64,000 nt of DNA from Talinum fruticosum (GCA_021018815.1 JAITYX010000030.1:7032501-7096500), one strand, 5' to 3'. Shown: positions 49,510-61,008, counted from the stretch's first letter. Made by a program: numbers and translations. The notes: generated by a model from the sequence alone, not told the origin.

Positions 49510-49995
49510 GATACGGTTTACAGTTTTCTTGTGGCCGTGAAGAGAATGAACTTGACATTATTTAACTATATCATAACACAGCCGAACAAGTATGGGCGTA
49601 GACTCATTTGAAAGATGATGTGGCAAATTAACTTGACACGTGTATGATGTAGTTAAGTTTGACTTTGTATTTAGACTTAGTTTAATTGTTTAATGGCCAC
49701 ATAAGCAAGCTTTGTTTTTTTTTAGTTAGGTTTGTATTTGACTTAGCCTAATTGCAACTTAGCCTAATTGTATACGGTGGGGTTGACCATGACGATTACA
49801 ATGGGAGCTATGAACAAAGGGTGAAAGTTCGAAAATTAGGGTTTGTGAAAATTAGGAATTAAGAACAGCAAGTCAAAGAGGAACAAGTAATTGAAGGTCG
49901 AAGAGGAAGAAGAAATTGAAGGTTGAAGAGGTGGAAGACGAAGGAGGTGTCGAGAGCAAAACATTTTTGCAAAATCTTTACAAAAAGAGACTCTC

Positions 49996-50690
49996 TTCAC
50001 TTAGTGATGGGATCTTCAAAATCGAGAAACCAACTCGTTGAGATGAATTGGTAAGACGTTATCATGATGTGCAAGCCATTCAGCATATTTATGAGAATTT
50101 GATGAAATTAGGGTTTTGGAAAGTGGAACAATTGCTCCTAAACAGAGGAAGAAAGTTCCATGGATGCCTTTTATGGAAGGTAATGTCTTTGACAATTATT
50201 AGCGCTTTTGATGAAATTAGGGTCTTGGAAAGTGAACAATTGCAAATTGTAGATTAATGTTGTTTTTATAAAGGTTCCTAATCAAAATTGTGGATTTTTC
50301 AAGTAGGATGGTGATGAAGACATAAGCTTGAATGAGAAGAATGAGATATTAGAAGAACGAGTATACGTAATTTGAAATTGAAGTGAAGAATTTGAAGGGA
50401 GTGACGACTCGGAGCAGACAACAAAAGCATGGAAGTAGAATTATCAAGTAAAGTTAGATAGTTAATTGAAGAAAACAAAAATTTAAGAAAGAAAATATCC
50501 AAGAGAAGGTGAAGAGGGACATAGCAAATCAGGAGCTAAAAGTTTGCAAAGAAGAGTTGATTGAAGTGAAACCGAAGTGTTCAAGCAAGAATGGGGATCG
50601 GAGTCGACTTTTTTCGTAGCAATTGAAGTGGTTGGAGTTGTTTTAGTTATTTTCATGTAAGAAGGGAAGGGTGAATGTAGCTGGAGTGGT
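49996..50690 (+). pseudogene. Degenerate GRF-type zinc finger/coiled-coil gene inside the MULE
   Basis: Translation in shifting frames gives a start-like MGSSKSRNQLVEMNW, then NRGRKFHGC (near 50139), matching the core N-x-GR-x-F-x-x-C of GRF zinc fingers. Further on, a Lys/Glu-rich coiled-coil-like stretch (IEENKNLRKKI near 50467) is followed by a short hydrophobic tail (VAIEVVGVVLVIF near 50620). That order, zinc finger, coiled coil, C-terminal membrane segment, is common in plant MULE-associated GRF proteins. Several frameshifts and stops break it. Assigned by pattern, not by search. Confidence 0.4.
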
Positions 50691-50989
50691 TAATTTGTTG
50701 GTGAAAATGTAAAGAGGTAGTTGAAGAAATTGGGACATAAAATGGTATTTCATAACTTTAGGATTTGTATGTTTACTTTTGTAAAATGAAATGATATTTC
50801 CTTTATGAAGTTTTTATGTTGACCATTATGCTTGCTAAAATGTATGAAATAGAAAACATGACTGGAACAACTTGATAATAATAATGATAATAATAACAAC
50901 AATCGGTTAGCAAAGCTTGGTAATAATAAGGCTATTGATAAAGAAAAAGAAACAAACATATTACTATAATTCTCTATGTAATAAAAGGC

Positions 50990-51240
50990 GTCGTCAAACC
51001 AGGTTTACTACTAGTCAAAGTAGGCCTGGTCAAACCTAGTCAAATAAGGCCTTTTACAAATAAAAGGTCTCGTCTGACCAGGCCTATTATTATGGTTCTA
51101 TGGGAGAACCGTAGTAATAGGCCTAATCAAACCAATCCTCGTTACTAGTCAAACCAGGCTTGGTCAAACCTAATTAAACCGAGCTTTTTATTACGGTCTC
51201 CCGGATAACCATAGTAATAGGCTTGATTTCCTTATGTCCA
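50990..51240. repeat. Cluster of imperfect hairpins and 'gtcaaacc' repeats
   Basis: A hairpin with a 19-bp stem (51080-51098 with 51106-51124, 17 of 19 pairs, 7-base loop) is followed by a second, related unit near 51188-51222. Both are surrounded by repeated 'actagtcaaaccaggc'- and 'ggtcaaacct'-like words. Confidence 0.6.
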
Positions 51241-51637
51241 TAAATAGAAGCCATCATTTCTCTAACTTCATTATCACTCTGTACCCGCCTCAATCCATAC
51301 TTAAAAGTAATACCATGTATTAAGTAATAAAAAACTTCCGATTTTCATACCCAACTTCTTTTGATATCCTTTTTAACTCCCAAAACTCCAGTTTATCAAT
51401 ATCTATAGGATAAATTGATCTAGTGCTTCCCTTCATAGTTTAACTTCTTTCCATGAACAAACTTACTCCCATAATGAAGATGTAATGTTATAAAATCATC
51501 ATCCATTTTCACACTTTGTAAAGTGAAAAACAAACACATGCAAAATGCAAACACAACAATACGAAAATCAAATTTATCACAATAAACAAAAAGTACAACC
51601 CACTCATGCCAAAATTATCAGGCAAATTTATCAGAAT

Positions 51638-51972
51638 CATGATTTTGCATTTTATGAGGAAAATTTTGCTTTTTACCCCCAATTCCACAATAACAAACAA
51701 CTAAACCCTAAATCATGCATATTTCAAACAACCCACTCAATTCCATTTGCAGTTCAACACTGACAATTAAGTACAATTTTACAAATTTTAACCACAATAG
51801 TGTTCATGGTTTTGCATTTTATGAGGAAAATTTTGCTTTTTAACCCCCAATTCCACAATAACAAACAACTAAACCCTAAATCATGCATGTTTCAAACAAC
51901 CCACTCAATTCCGTTTTCAGTTCAACACTCGACAATTAAGTATAATTTACAAATTTTAACAACAATAGTGTT
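51638..51972. repeat. Tandem duplication of about 166 bp
   Basis: Two adjacent copies (about 51638-51802 and 51804-51970) share nearly all of their sequence, including 'tttgcattttatgaggaaaa', 'caattccacaataacaaaca' and 'caacccactcaattcc'. It lies inside the MULE and must be later than or part of its assembly. Confidence 0.85.
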
Positions 51973-52013
51973 TGTGAATTACCCGATGTTATCCTCACTT
52001 TCTCAATTGTTAC

Positions 52014-52941
52014 TAGGGTTGTGCATTATTCGGTCCAAACCCGGCCAGGACCGAAACCGGCGTAGACTCGAATCGGACCGATAGAGTTTTGTCCGGTCCT
52101 CGGTCTTAAAATTTTCGCTACTTAGTCCGCGGTTCGGTCCGGGTCGATCCACCAGTTCAGATTGAAGACCGAATAAAATTATTATTATTTTTTTAATTTT
52201 GGGTTTGAAAGTCTTGCTTAGATTGCCTGGGTTAGTGGCTCAATATGCCTTTTTTTTACTGCCAAGCATAGTAACCTTCCTTTCTTCCCGCTCAATATGC
52301 CTTTTTTACTGCCAAGCATAGTAACCTTCCTTTCTTCCCACATTATTTATACCGGAAGTCATTTTTCAACAGTTTGTGTCTCTTCTCTCTCTTCTTTGCC
52401 CACTTCCTCTGCTTCCTGCTGTGCCCCCCACCTAGGCCATTATTGAGTGCTCTTTGATCAATTTATTGCCCATTTACCTATATTGTTCTTGAGTTTTGTT
52501 GTGGAATTTGCTTGTAGTTGAGAAATCAAAGGTTTAAAGAACTAGGTTTATGCGGAATATTCAGTATAAGAACTTTTTCCGTTTTCTGCTATAGAATTTT
52601 TTACTTTGTTGATTATTTAATTGCATAATGAAGTTTAGCTTTCCTTTTTCCATGGCCACAATCATTTTCTTTTTATTTTAGTATGATTATTTGAAGCAAG
52701 TGATTCCAAAGAAGCACAATTCTAGAAATGAAACCCAAAAAATATTCATCAATAACAATTATACGGGAGTCCTCTCTCTCTCTCTAGCCGCTCGGTCTAG
52801 GTTCGGTCCGGTCCAGATTAGATCCAGGTTTTAATCGGTCAGGTCCTAGGCTGAACCGACCTTATTCGGTCAGGTCATCGGTCCTGATTTTTTGTTATTC
52901 AGTCTTGGGTGCAGTTCGGTCCTAGACCGATGAATTACCGT
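52014..52941. mobile_element. hAT-like element nested in the MULE, with exact target duplication
   Basis: The flanks AATTGTTAC at 52005-52013 and 52942-52950 are identical, giving an 8-bp hAT duplication with one extra matching base. The left end begins TAGGGTTGTGCATTATTCGG and the right end on the other strand reads ACGGTAATTCATCGGTCT. Subterminal zones at both ends are rich in 'cggtcc' and 'gaccg'. A 50-bp tandem duplication ('caatatgccttttttactgc' type) lies at about 52240-52340. There is no transposase. Confidence 0.75.
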
Positions 52942-53445
52942 AATTGTTACAAAACACAATCCGACTTTCTTGATTCTTGCTCTCTTTCATTTCCAACTCC
53001 CTTTACTTCGGTCTCAATTCAAACAACACCAACCCAGTGCTAAAAAACAACTCACTCTTGATTATTCCATTGCTCGGTTGTTATAAAACCCGACGAGACA
53101 AAGAGAGATGAAGAAGTTTCCATGGAAAGAGAGATATGAAGAGAGAGAAAGATAGACGAAGAGAGATGAGGTTTGCAAGCTTTTTAATCCCTTCTTGTCA
53201 CATGATATGACTTTAGTTTAAGCCAAATTCAAATTCTTTTAAAAAGAAATGGAATCTTGCTTGAGTGGCATTTAAACCTCATAAATCCAAACTAAAAAAT
53301 CAACTCATCTATACACGTGTCAAGTTCACTTACAACGTCAACTTTCGGACGAGTCTATGCCATACTCAATTGTGTTATGATATCGTTAAATAGTGTCAAA
53401 GTTCATTATGTTCACAACTAATAAAAAGGTCGTAATATTTTTGCC

Positions 53446-53550
53446 AATACCCTTAAAGTTTGTATTATTTCCGTCCAAAAGACCTTTAAAAAGAACGTTT
53501 ATGAATGTAAAAAGGAGGTATATTCAATAAGAATAGATTTTTCATTTTAA
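53446..53550. other. Short spacer between the MULE and the Harbinger element
   Basis: About 100 AT-rich bases with no feature. Confidence 0.4.
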
Positions 53551-55238
53551 GGTGTGTTTGGTTGGGGAAAACCATTTTCCCGAAAATGATTTTCCGATTT
53601 TCATGTGTTTGGTACCAGAAATTTCGAAAAATCATTTTTTGGGAAAATGGATTTTCCCCTAAAAGAGGAAATTAATTTCCCCGTGAGCGAGAGGGAAGTT
53701 GCGTTTTCCTTCGTGCTCGCTCCACCTCTCTCTCTCTCTCCCTCTCTCCAGTCTCCATTGCTGCTCCTTGCTCCAAACACCATCATCTTAGTTCGAGACT
53801 CCGTCCCTGCTCGACTCTTTCCAGTCTCCATCCTTGCTTGGACTCTTTCTCTCTCTCTCTACAGTCTCGAAGCCTTATCCATCGCTTTCCCTCAACCGAA
53901 ATTGTCGTCACGGGATTAGGGACTTGAGCATCCAGGATTTAAGGGAGGTTTTAAAGAGGAAGAGGAGCACGGCGAGAAGGGAGACAGAGCGAGAGCAAGA
54001 TAGCGAAGGACGACGAGAAAAAGAACAAGTTCGAGGTTAGGTTTTCATTTTCTTCTTCTTCTTCAAATTTCAGTTTTAGATCTCAATTTTTTTGTAATTA
54101 ATTCAGTTTTATGTTAAATTCGAGTGACAATTAGGTTAAATTTTCGTCTATTGAGTTTGTCTAAGTTTTTGGTTCGAGGTCCGGTTTGTGAATTTGCTAA
54201 AATTAAAGTTATGCCTGTGGAGAGAGAGGGGTGGATTGTGAGGAGATTCAGCCAAATCTTTGACTCGCCATTGTTTGATAATTATGTCTTATTGTGATTG
54301 GGTTTAAGTTAATCAAATATGGGCATCATAGAGCTTCTCCTTCCGGCTATGGAAATCCTTAATTATATATACCAATGTACTATATCCTGTTCAAGAATTC
54401 TTATTTGTCCAAGAAAATTTAGTGTCCGAGGCTTCTTCATAAAGTGGGATTTCAATGATCAAAATGTATGTATTTTCATGAAATCGGTTGAATTTATGTT
54501 CTGTTTAGTAGAATAAGTTAAATGTGCAACTAATTATGGAGTCTCGGCATTGAACCCGCAAGTAACATATGCGAAGAGTGAATTAAGGTACCAATTAAGC
54601 AATTCTTAGGTAATTTTACGTGATCGATTTATTTTTCAAGAACCATTACGTCATTGAATGTTGAATTTGGTCGATTGGAGGCAATGATTCTTTATTTTCT
54701 ATATTGTGTGGTATGAGGTGAGGTGATCTATCGAGATGATATTTTACAAAGTTTTGACATAATTATCAAACAATGGAGAGTGACAATTTTGTTGTTTTAA
54801 CTACTCTAGTTTTCAGGCAAGTGGAAGTTTCTTCAATGGGTAGGCTTTGCGACAACTTGTACATGCCTGTTTTCTCGGTTTGGGCTAATTGCCTTAGTTT
54901 CAATGTCAATTTTCTTCTTTACATACACTTGCCTCGGTTTAGATTGAACTCTTATCTAAGATAGTCAATTACTTAATTCCTATATCATTCATGCTTGTTT
55001 TTTGTTTTTGTAAGCTATCTTACAATCGGTCGAAGTTGCTAATATTCCCGATTGCTTTTGATTTGTAACACGTGCTTATACCTATCACAGGTACTTGTAT
55101 TTTAGTAAATTGATCCCTCGTCTTTAGCTTCTAGAGCCTTCGTTCTTGCATCTTTTACTTGCTCAGGTGTTTGTCTTTCATTCTTTTTCCTTTTTATTTA
55201 CATTTACATACCTCTCTCTGTTTGATTGGTGTCAATTT

Positions 55239-57463
55239 TAGACCGAGCAAAACCGACCCTAACCGAATGGGTCAACCCGAAACCCAAACCGAACCGACAT
55301 TCGAAACAGGTTGAACCGATTTTGACCCGAAAACCGAAATGAACCGACCCGAACCGAACCGACCTGAAATGTAATGAACCCGATTCGGACCCGAACCGAA
55401 ACGACCCGATTCGAAACCGAAACGACCCGAAATCGAAACCGACCCGAAATATAATTGACCCGATTACGACCCGAACCGAATCGGACCCGAATTCGAATAA
55501 AAGTGACCCAAACCCGACTCAACCTGAATTTGAATTTGACCCAACCCCCATTTTTTTTGGCAAGTCTCTCATAACAGAGGGATCATTCCGTCCAAAATTT
55601 AGTTTGTTTTTTTATTTTTATTTTGTTCCTTTTTTTGACAACTAAAATAAGAGAGGGAGCTTTCCCTCCAAAATTTAATTGTAATTTTTGACAAAAATTT
55701 TGATTTTTACTAGAGTAGAAGTAGAGATGAAAATCTTGATTTTTGCTAAATAAATAAAAGGAAAAAAATAAAAGATGGAAAATTTTATATTATAACTTTA
55801 TAAGATATTATTAATAGAATTTAATTTAATTTAATTAATAGTTTAGAGAATTTACATTACAAAATAAGTTATTATTTTGTTCATGAAAATGAAGGTAAAA
55901 TATATAATTTAAAGGATAATAAAACGTGTAAATATATATGTAATTTAAAGAATAATGAAATATGTGTAAATATATAAATAATTTAAAATATAATGAAATA
56001 TGTGTACAATATGTAATTTTAATTTGTATAAATAAGTTCAATTCGAATTGTATTAGTATTCACTTTGATTTAGCAAATTTATTTGGGATTATATTGACTC
56101 AAACTTATCTAAGTCGGGTCCGTTTAACGTTAAATATAGCCATTACATGAATAAGTTAAGTACTTAACTAATATCCATGATACTTGGTTTAGTAAATTAG
56201 TAGTCATTACCATCTCTCGGTATCTCACAACTCTGTTTTTATTAATCTGTATTAGTTTGAATTTGACCAAATTGATATCAAATTTAGCTCTAGATTAATG
56301 TTCAAATTAGTTCAATTAATTGGTTGAAAAATTATAATACAAGATGATAATCGTAAGTCGAGTACTTATGAGTTGAGCAATAACCGATTGACTGGACTGA
56401 CTAGATATTCTTCTTAGTTGGTTATTATGACTAGTAACCGATGAATATTCAATTTTCATTTTGATTTATCAAAATCATTTTAGATTGTATCGACTCAAAC
56501 TTATATAAGTTATTCTAACATTATCTTTATAAATTTAACATCAAATATAATCATTCTAGAAATTCGAACCGTTGCCATTTAGTCTATTAGTATTGTTGTT
56601 ATGTCGGTATCTCGCAATTTCGCTTTTATTAATTTATGTAGTCCGTAGACGAGTTCGGTTGAAATTGTACTAGTTCGAATTTGACCAAATCGACTTGCCA
56701 TCGTATGAAATTAAGTGTCAAATTATGGTTCACATTAGTTCAATTCATTCATTACAAATTACAATTCATCGGAGGAAATTCAGTTAATCCTAACTCTTAT
56801 ATCTATCGGACTATTGTTGTCTTGCGATTTCGTTTTTGATACTTATCAATAAGTTTGAGTTGCATTATACATATGTGACGTATTGAAATATTAACTTGGT
56901 TTATCTTGTTTTAAATTTAGAGTCAAATATTCAAATTTTGCTTGTTTACACTTATAAGTTATATCTCTTAAAAGTTACTATTATGTTTTTTTAATATGTA
57001 TAAAAACAAACGTGTAAAATAAAAAGACTAATATTAATAATATATTAACTTTATAAAATTTTATTTTTCTTCAACTCAAAAAGGTTTTGTAAAAAATTTG
57101 ACACGACACAACCGAATATCAACCCGCCCCAAAAGTGACCCGACCTGATTTTAACCCGATCTAAAGTTAACCCGAAATTATACTCAAAACTCATCCAAAT
57201 TGACATTGACCCAACCCGAACCAAAACCGACCCAAAGTTGACCCGATCCGAAATTAACCCAAACCGAACCCGAACCCGAACCGAAACCGAATGAACCCGA
57301 ACAAAATTGACCCGAAATTGAACCGAACCGAAGTTAACCCGAACCGAAACCAAACGAACCCGAAACCGAACCGAACCGAACCCGAACAAGATCGACCCGA
57401 AATTAACCCGAACCGAACTAACCCTAACCAAAACCGAATCGAATGACCCGATTGCCGGATCTA
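55239..57463. mobile_element. hAT-like element nested in the Harbinger, with exact 8-bp duplication
   Basis: GTCAATTT flanks both sides exactly (55231-55238 and 57464-57471). The ends are TAGACCGAGCAAAACCG and, on the other strand, TAGATCCGGCAATCGG. Each end carries a 300-bp array of 'aaccgaacccgaaccgac'-like units (55255-55550 and 57115-57450), both with the same CCGAAC sense. The AT-rich middle has no transposase. The long frames seen across the arrays on the minus strand (for example 57051-57431) are products of the simple repeat, not genes. Confidence 0.75.
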
Positions 57464-57775
57464 GTCAATTTCATACTGTTGCTAATTATTTCCAGCTAAA
57501 ATTGTGTAACCGTGTGACTAATAGAAGCTCGTTGCTATTAAAGCTAGAGACCAGTCCCCCCAGCTGCCCCCAACCCCCGATTTTTCTGTCTCTTAGTTAG
57601 TTCTAAAGCTGATTAATAAAAATTGTGCATTCAGTTATTTTTGTTGTGACATTCATGATCATTGTATCCCTCGAGCTTTGGTTTTTGCTTTTTGTTTGTT
57701 GTGTTTTGCTTTTTTTTTTTTTTTTGGCTTGATGAGTGTCCGCTTATCTTATTAAATATTATGTTGTGTTTTTAG

Positions 57776-59062
57776 ATGGCCAATGAATCAAATGAGGAAG
57801 AAGTTGTGCTTATTGGTGCTATTATGGCTGTTTTGGGGGCTACAAAAGCATTTCTTAGAAACTATAAGAGAAAGAAAACAGAAAATGAACATAGGGTTCC
57901 TCAAATTCCATGTCAACCTCTTGTTGATAGATATGCTGTGAGAGAGAGTTATATCAATAGTGTTTTGTATTATGGGGACACTCATTGCCTTAATCAAATC
58001 CGAATGAGGCCGGGTGCCGTTTTTAGATTGTGTGAAATTATTGAAGAGAGGGGTCTTCTTAGAAACACAAGTGCACGTGAGTGTAAAAGAGAAGCTTCTA
58101 ATGTTTTTGCACTTAATAGGGCACAATGTGAGGTTCGGGGCAATTGGCGGGAGATTTTTCCGTTCTATTTGGACTGTGCATAATTATTTTCATTCGGTTT
58201 TGGAGGCCATCTTAAATTTGTATTCAGATTTTGTGAACCCTCCTAGCTCCTCAACTCCATCCAAAATCTCAAACAAAACTAGGTTTTTTCCATGGCTTGA
58301 GGATTGTATGAGAGCTTTAGATGGAACACTTGTACGAGCATTTGTGCCAATTGAAGATCAAAATAGGTATAGGAATAGAAAAGGTATGTTATCCCAAAAT
58401 GTTTTGGCTGCCGTATCCTTTGATGACCTCAAATTCACATATATGTTAGCTGGCTGAGAATCCTCAGCACATGATTCTAAAGTGCTAAATGATGCACTTT
58501 CAAGAGGATTTCGTGTTCCATAAGGTATGGCTTGGCTTGAAAATTTGTTCCGATTCATAGGGTTTCTTTCTTATGTGAATCTAATACATAGAATTTTAAA
58601 ACTTTAACTTTTATAGGGAAGTATTTTCTACTAGATGCCGGTTATGCCCTTTGAAAAGGTTTTCTTCCCCATATAAGAAAGTTCGTTATCATCTCAAAAA
58701 GTTCGACGAGAACTCCCTTCCAATGAATACAAAGGAGTTGTTCAACACGAGACATTCTTCCTTGAGAATTAGTATAGAAAGAGCTTTTGGGGTGCTAAAA
58801 AAGGTTTCGTGTATTGGATGTAGAGCCATTTTGGGAGTTTGAGACTCAAGTAAAAGTTGTGCTTGTTTGTTGTGTGTTACACAACTTTCTTAGGGGCTTC
58901 GATCCAAATGACCAAATTATGAGAGAATTTGATCAAGAGTTCTCCCGTGATAGTCATAGATCAAGACTCTTACAAAGAGAAGAGAGAGAAGAAAACCAAG
59001 CTTGGAAAATGAAGATAGATGTCATAGCAAATGCAATGTGGGAAAACTATCAAGCTCATTGA
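57776..59062 (+). pseudogene. Harbinger DDE transposase, disrupted
   Basis: This matches plant PIF/Harbinger (ALP1-like, DDE_Tnp_4) transposases. The catalytic triad is still readable: ALDGTLVRAFVP (first Asp, near 58318), YFLLDAGYA (second Asp, near 58630) and ISIERAFGVLKK (Glu, near 58775). The helical N-terminal block FRLCEIIEERGLL and the C-terminal VCCVLHNFLRGF are also present. Damage: a frameshift near 58060-58075; a TGA at 58455-58457 where a Trp codon is expected before ESSAHDS; a TAA near 58521; another stop near 58650; and a frameshift near 58800. A small intron between about 58523 and 58616 is possible. Non-functional as it stands. Confidence 0.82.
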
Positions 59063-59440
59063 GTTGTCTAGTTGTGGCTTCATAATAGCCTTTTTATTAT
59101 TGCTTTTCATATATCTACCTTAATTCCCCATTCTTTCTCTAAGTCTTTTGGTCCTCGGACTTTATGTAATTGACCAAATTGTTTTGTGACTTAATTAACT
59201 TTATAATGAGACTTTGAGGTTGAGCTTTGGATACCTTATGCTTGCCATTTTGAGGTTGTGATGATGCTTTTGTATCTTTTGAGGATTAGATTTTGCAATA
59301 AATACACTTGTTTAATATTCTCTGTTCATCTTAGATTTGTTCTTATATTCACTTTGTAAAGGTGACATCCATTGTGCTTGTGTTTTGCCATCTCATGTGT
59401 TTTTGGGAGCAAATATTTTTTTCTTAGATACTCTCCAACA

Positions 59441-60344
59441 TGGAAAAGGGGAAAATGAAAGAAGTTAACGAGGATAAGAAGTCACAATTCGGTGGTCCAA
59501 GCCAATGCGGAAGGAATTGCTCTGTTTTTGGCCAATGAGGCTAAGGAAGGGAATCGACCGAGCAACACTTTCAAGTCCATCTCTTTTGTTGGAGCTGCAA
59601 ATATGATATCAAGGAAATTCAATGTCAATTGCCCTACTGGATCAGGTTGAGAATCGTCTCGAACCGTGAAACATGCATGGGAGAGTATATGCAAACTTCA
59701 AGATAAACATGCCCGTACTCGCCTCGCCTCGTCTCGCACTCGCCTCGCACTGCCTGGACCGCACCGCCCGCACCTGCCCTGCACCGAATTTGAATTTGAT
59801 TGTGTTTTTAATTTTGATTGTTTAGGTTTCATAAATAGGAGAATCCAATTGATGAGAAGTACCTCAACAAGAAAATTGATATGTATGATGAAATGTCAAT
59901 TGTTGTTGCGAAGGATTCTGCAAGAGGAAACTATGCCAAGTCTTTTGATGACATCCAGTTATAATCTCATGAGTTAGTAGCAAATCTTGAGGAAAAGGGA
60001 CATAGTATGCTCATACGAGTGAAAGAGAATGATAAACAGATCAACCACTTCTAGTTTTCCACGAGAAACAAAGAGTACTCAAAAGAGAGCTCGTGAGATT
60101 GATCCGAAAATACAAATAATCGGTAACCAACTTGGTGAAGTTGCTATGGCTCTCCAACAAATCTCCAAATCCAAGCTTAATGTTGAGTTACTCTATCAAG
60201 AAGTAATGAAGATGGAAGGTTACGAAGATGAGTTCTTGGCTTCTACATTTATTTATCGAATGGAAATGAAAGTCATGGCAAAGGATTTCTAGTGAAAAAT
60301 GAGAAGTTTCGTAGGATTTGGCTTGACAACCTCATGGCATTTGA
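59441..60344 (+). pseudogene. Harbinger Myb/SANT-like DNA-binding protein, disrupted
   Basis: This is the second gene of plant Harbinger elements, which binds element ends and helps bring in the transposase. Recognisable parts are WSKPMRKELL, EAKEGNRPSNTFKSISFVGA and AANMISRKFNV, then after a frameshift VKHAWESICKLQDK, then YLNKKIDMYDEMSIVVAKDS, and near the end LYQEVMKMEGYEDEFLAST and FRRIWLDNL. Frameshifts occur within the Myb-like part, and a GC-rich segment of roughly 100 bp (59712-59800) separates it from the middle part. A stop follows FDDIQL (near 59960). It lies about 380 bp downstream of the transposase on the same strand, the usual arrangement. Confidence 0.75.
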
Positions 60345-60538
60345 TGTAGGCAAGACAAACTTTGAATTAGGTTTGTGTTTTCATTTTTTTGTTTGGATAA
60401 TATTGTTCAAACTCGTATTTTTGTATTTTGGCAGTTTCACTTCTTTGATTTTATGCATTTTCATGCTTTTTGGATAACTTTGGTTTCTTTTTTTATTTGA
60501 TCTTTTAGGAATCATTATTGGTTTCCTTTGTTTTTTGT

Positions 60539-60836
60539 TTAGGGTTTAGGGTATGAGGTTTAGGGTTTAGGGTTTAGGGTATGAGGTTTAGGGTTTAGGG
60601 TATGGGTTTTAGGGTTTAGGGTTTAGAGTTTAGAGTTTAGGGTTTAAGGTACGGGGTCTAGGGTTTAGGGTTTAGGATATGGAGTTTAGGGTTTAGGATT
60701 AGGGTATGGAGTTTAGGGTTTAGGGTATAGGGTTTAGGGTTTAGAGTTTAGAGTTTAGGGTTTAGGGTATGGGGTTTAGGGTATTGAGTTTAGGGTTTAG
60801 GGTTTAGGGTTTACGGTATGGGGTTTAGGGTTTAGG
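60539..60836 (+). repeat. Interstitial telomeric repeat (TTTAGGG type)
   Basis: About 300 bp of tandem GTTTAGG units with frequent variants (for example GTATGGG, GTATGAG, GAGTTTA). TTTAGGG is the standard plant telomere unit. The block lies between the Myb-like pseudogene and the right end of the Harbinger element, so it was captured by the element or grew inside it. Confidence 0.92.
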
Positions 60837-61008
60837 AAAATGTTATTAATTTCCTTCCTACCAAACAAAGGAAAATGAGTTTTTGGAAAATTATTTTTCA
60901 TTCTACCAAACAAAGGAAAATGTATGTGGAAAATGATTTTCAAGAAAAATTATTTTTCGTTGGAAAATTATTTTCCGGGAAAATGATTTTTCCCCAAACA
61001 AACACACC

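Larger units (their letters stand above)
49510..53445. mobile_element. Mutator-like (MULE) element with long terminal inverted repeats
   Basis: About 180 bp near each end are inverted copies: left 49535-49720 ('gaatgaacttgacattattt', 'atatcataacaca', 'taacttgacacgtgtat', 'taagcaagc') matches the reverse complement of 53240-53420 with roughly 70 percent identity by eye. TIRs longer than 100 bp are typical of Mutator-like elements. Inside lie a broken GRF-zinc-finger-like gene, local duplications, a hairpin cluster and a nested hAT-like element (52014-52941). No transposase is visible, so it is non-autonomous and may have captured host sequence. The 9-bp target duplication could not be identified, so the ends are approximate. 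Confidence 0.65.
53551..61008 (+). mobile_element. Degraded autonomous-type PIF/Harbinger transposon, about 7.5 kb
   Basis: The left end is GGTGTGTTTGGTTGGGGAAA (53551-53570) and the right end, read on the other strand, is GGTGTGTTTGTTTGGGGAAA (61008-60989). Both ends continue with multiple 'gaaaatgattttcc' and 'ggaaaat' words. The flanks are TAA and TAG, an imperfect form of the TWA duplication of this superfamily. Inside are both expected genes on the plus strand, a DDE transposase (57776-59062) and a Myb/SANT-like protein (59441-60344), both broken. A hAT-like element (55239-57463) and a telomeric repeat block (60539-60836) lie inside it. It cannot be autonomous now. Confidence 0.85.

Noticed and set aside
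50872..50905. ATA/AAC microsatellite considered as a possible regulatory array
   Set aside because: It is a short simple repeat inside the MULE with no special structure.
53601..54040. Overlapping frames near the left end of the Harbinger element
   Set aside because: They cover subterminal repeats and a CT-rich leader; the real element genes lie at 57.8-60.3 kb.
57051..57431. A 126-residue minus-strand open frame rich in VRVNFGSV-like repeats
   Set aside because: It is the translation of the CCGAAC/AACCCG array at the end of the nested hAT-like element; a similar frame at 55259-55522 comes from the other array. Neither has a domain or normal composition.
60539..60836. A chromosome end
   Set aside because: The telomeric units are degenerate and are followed by the transposon's right end and more than 3 kb of further sequence, so this is interstitial.
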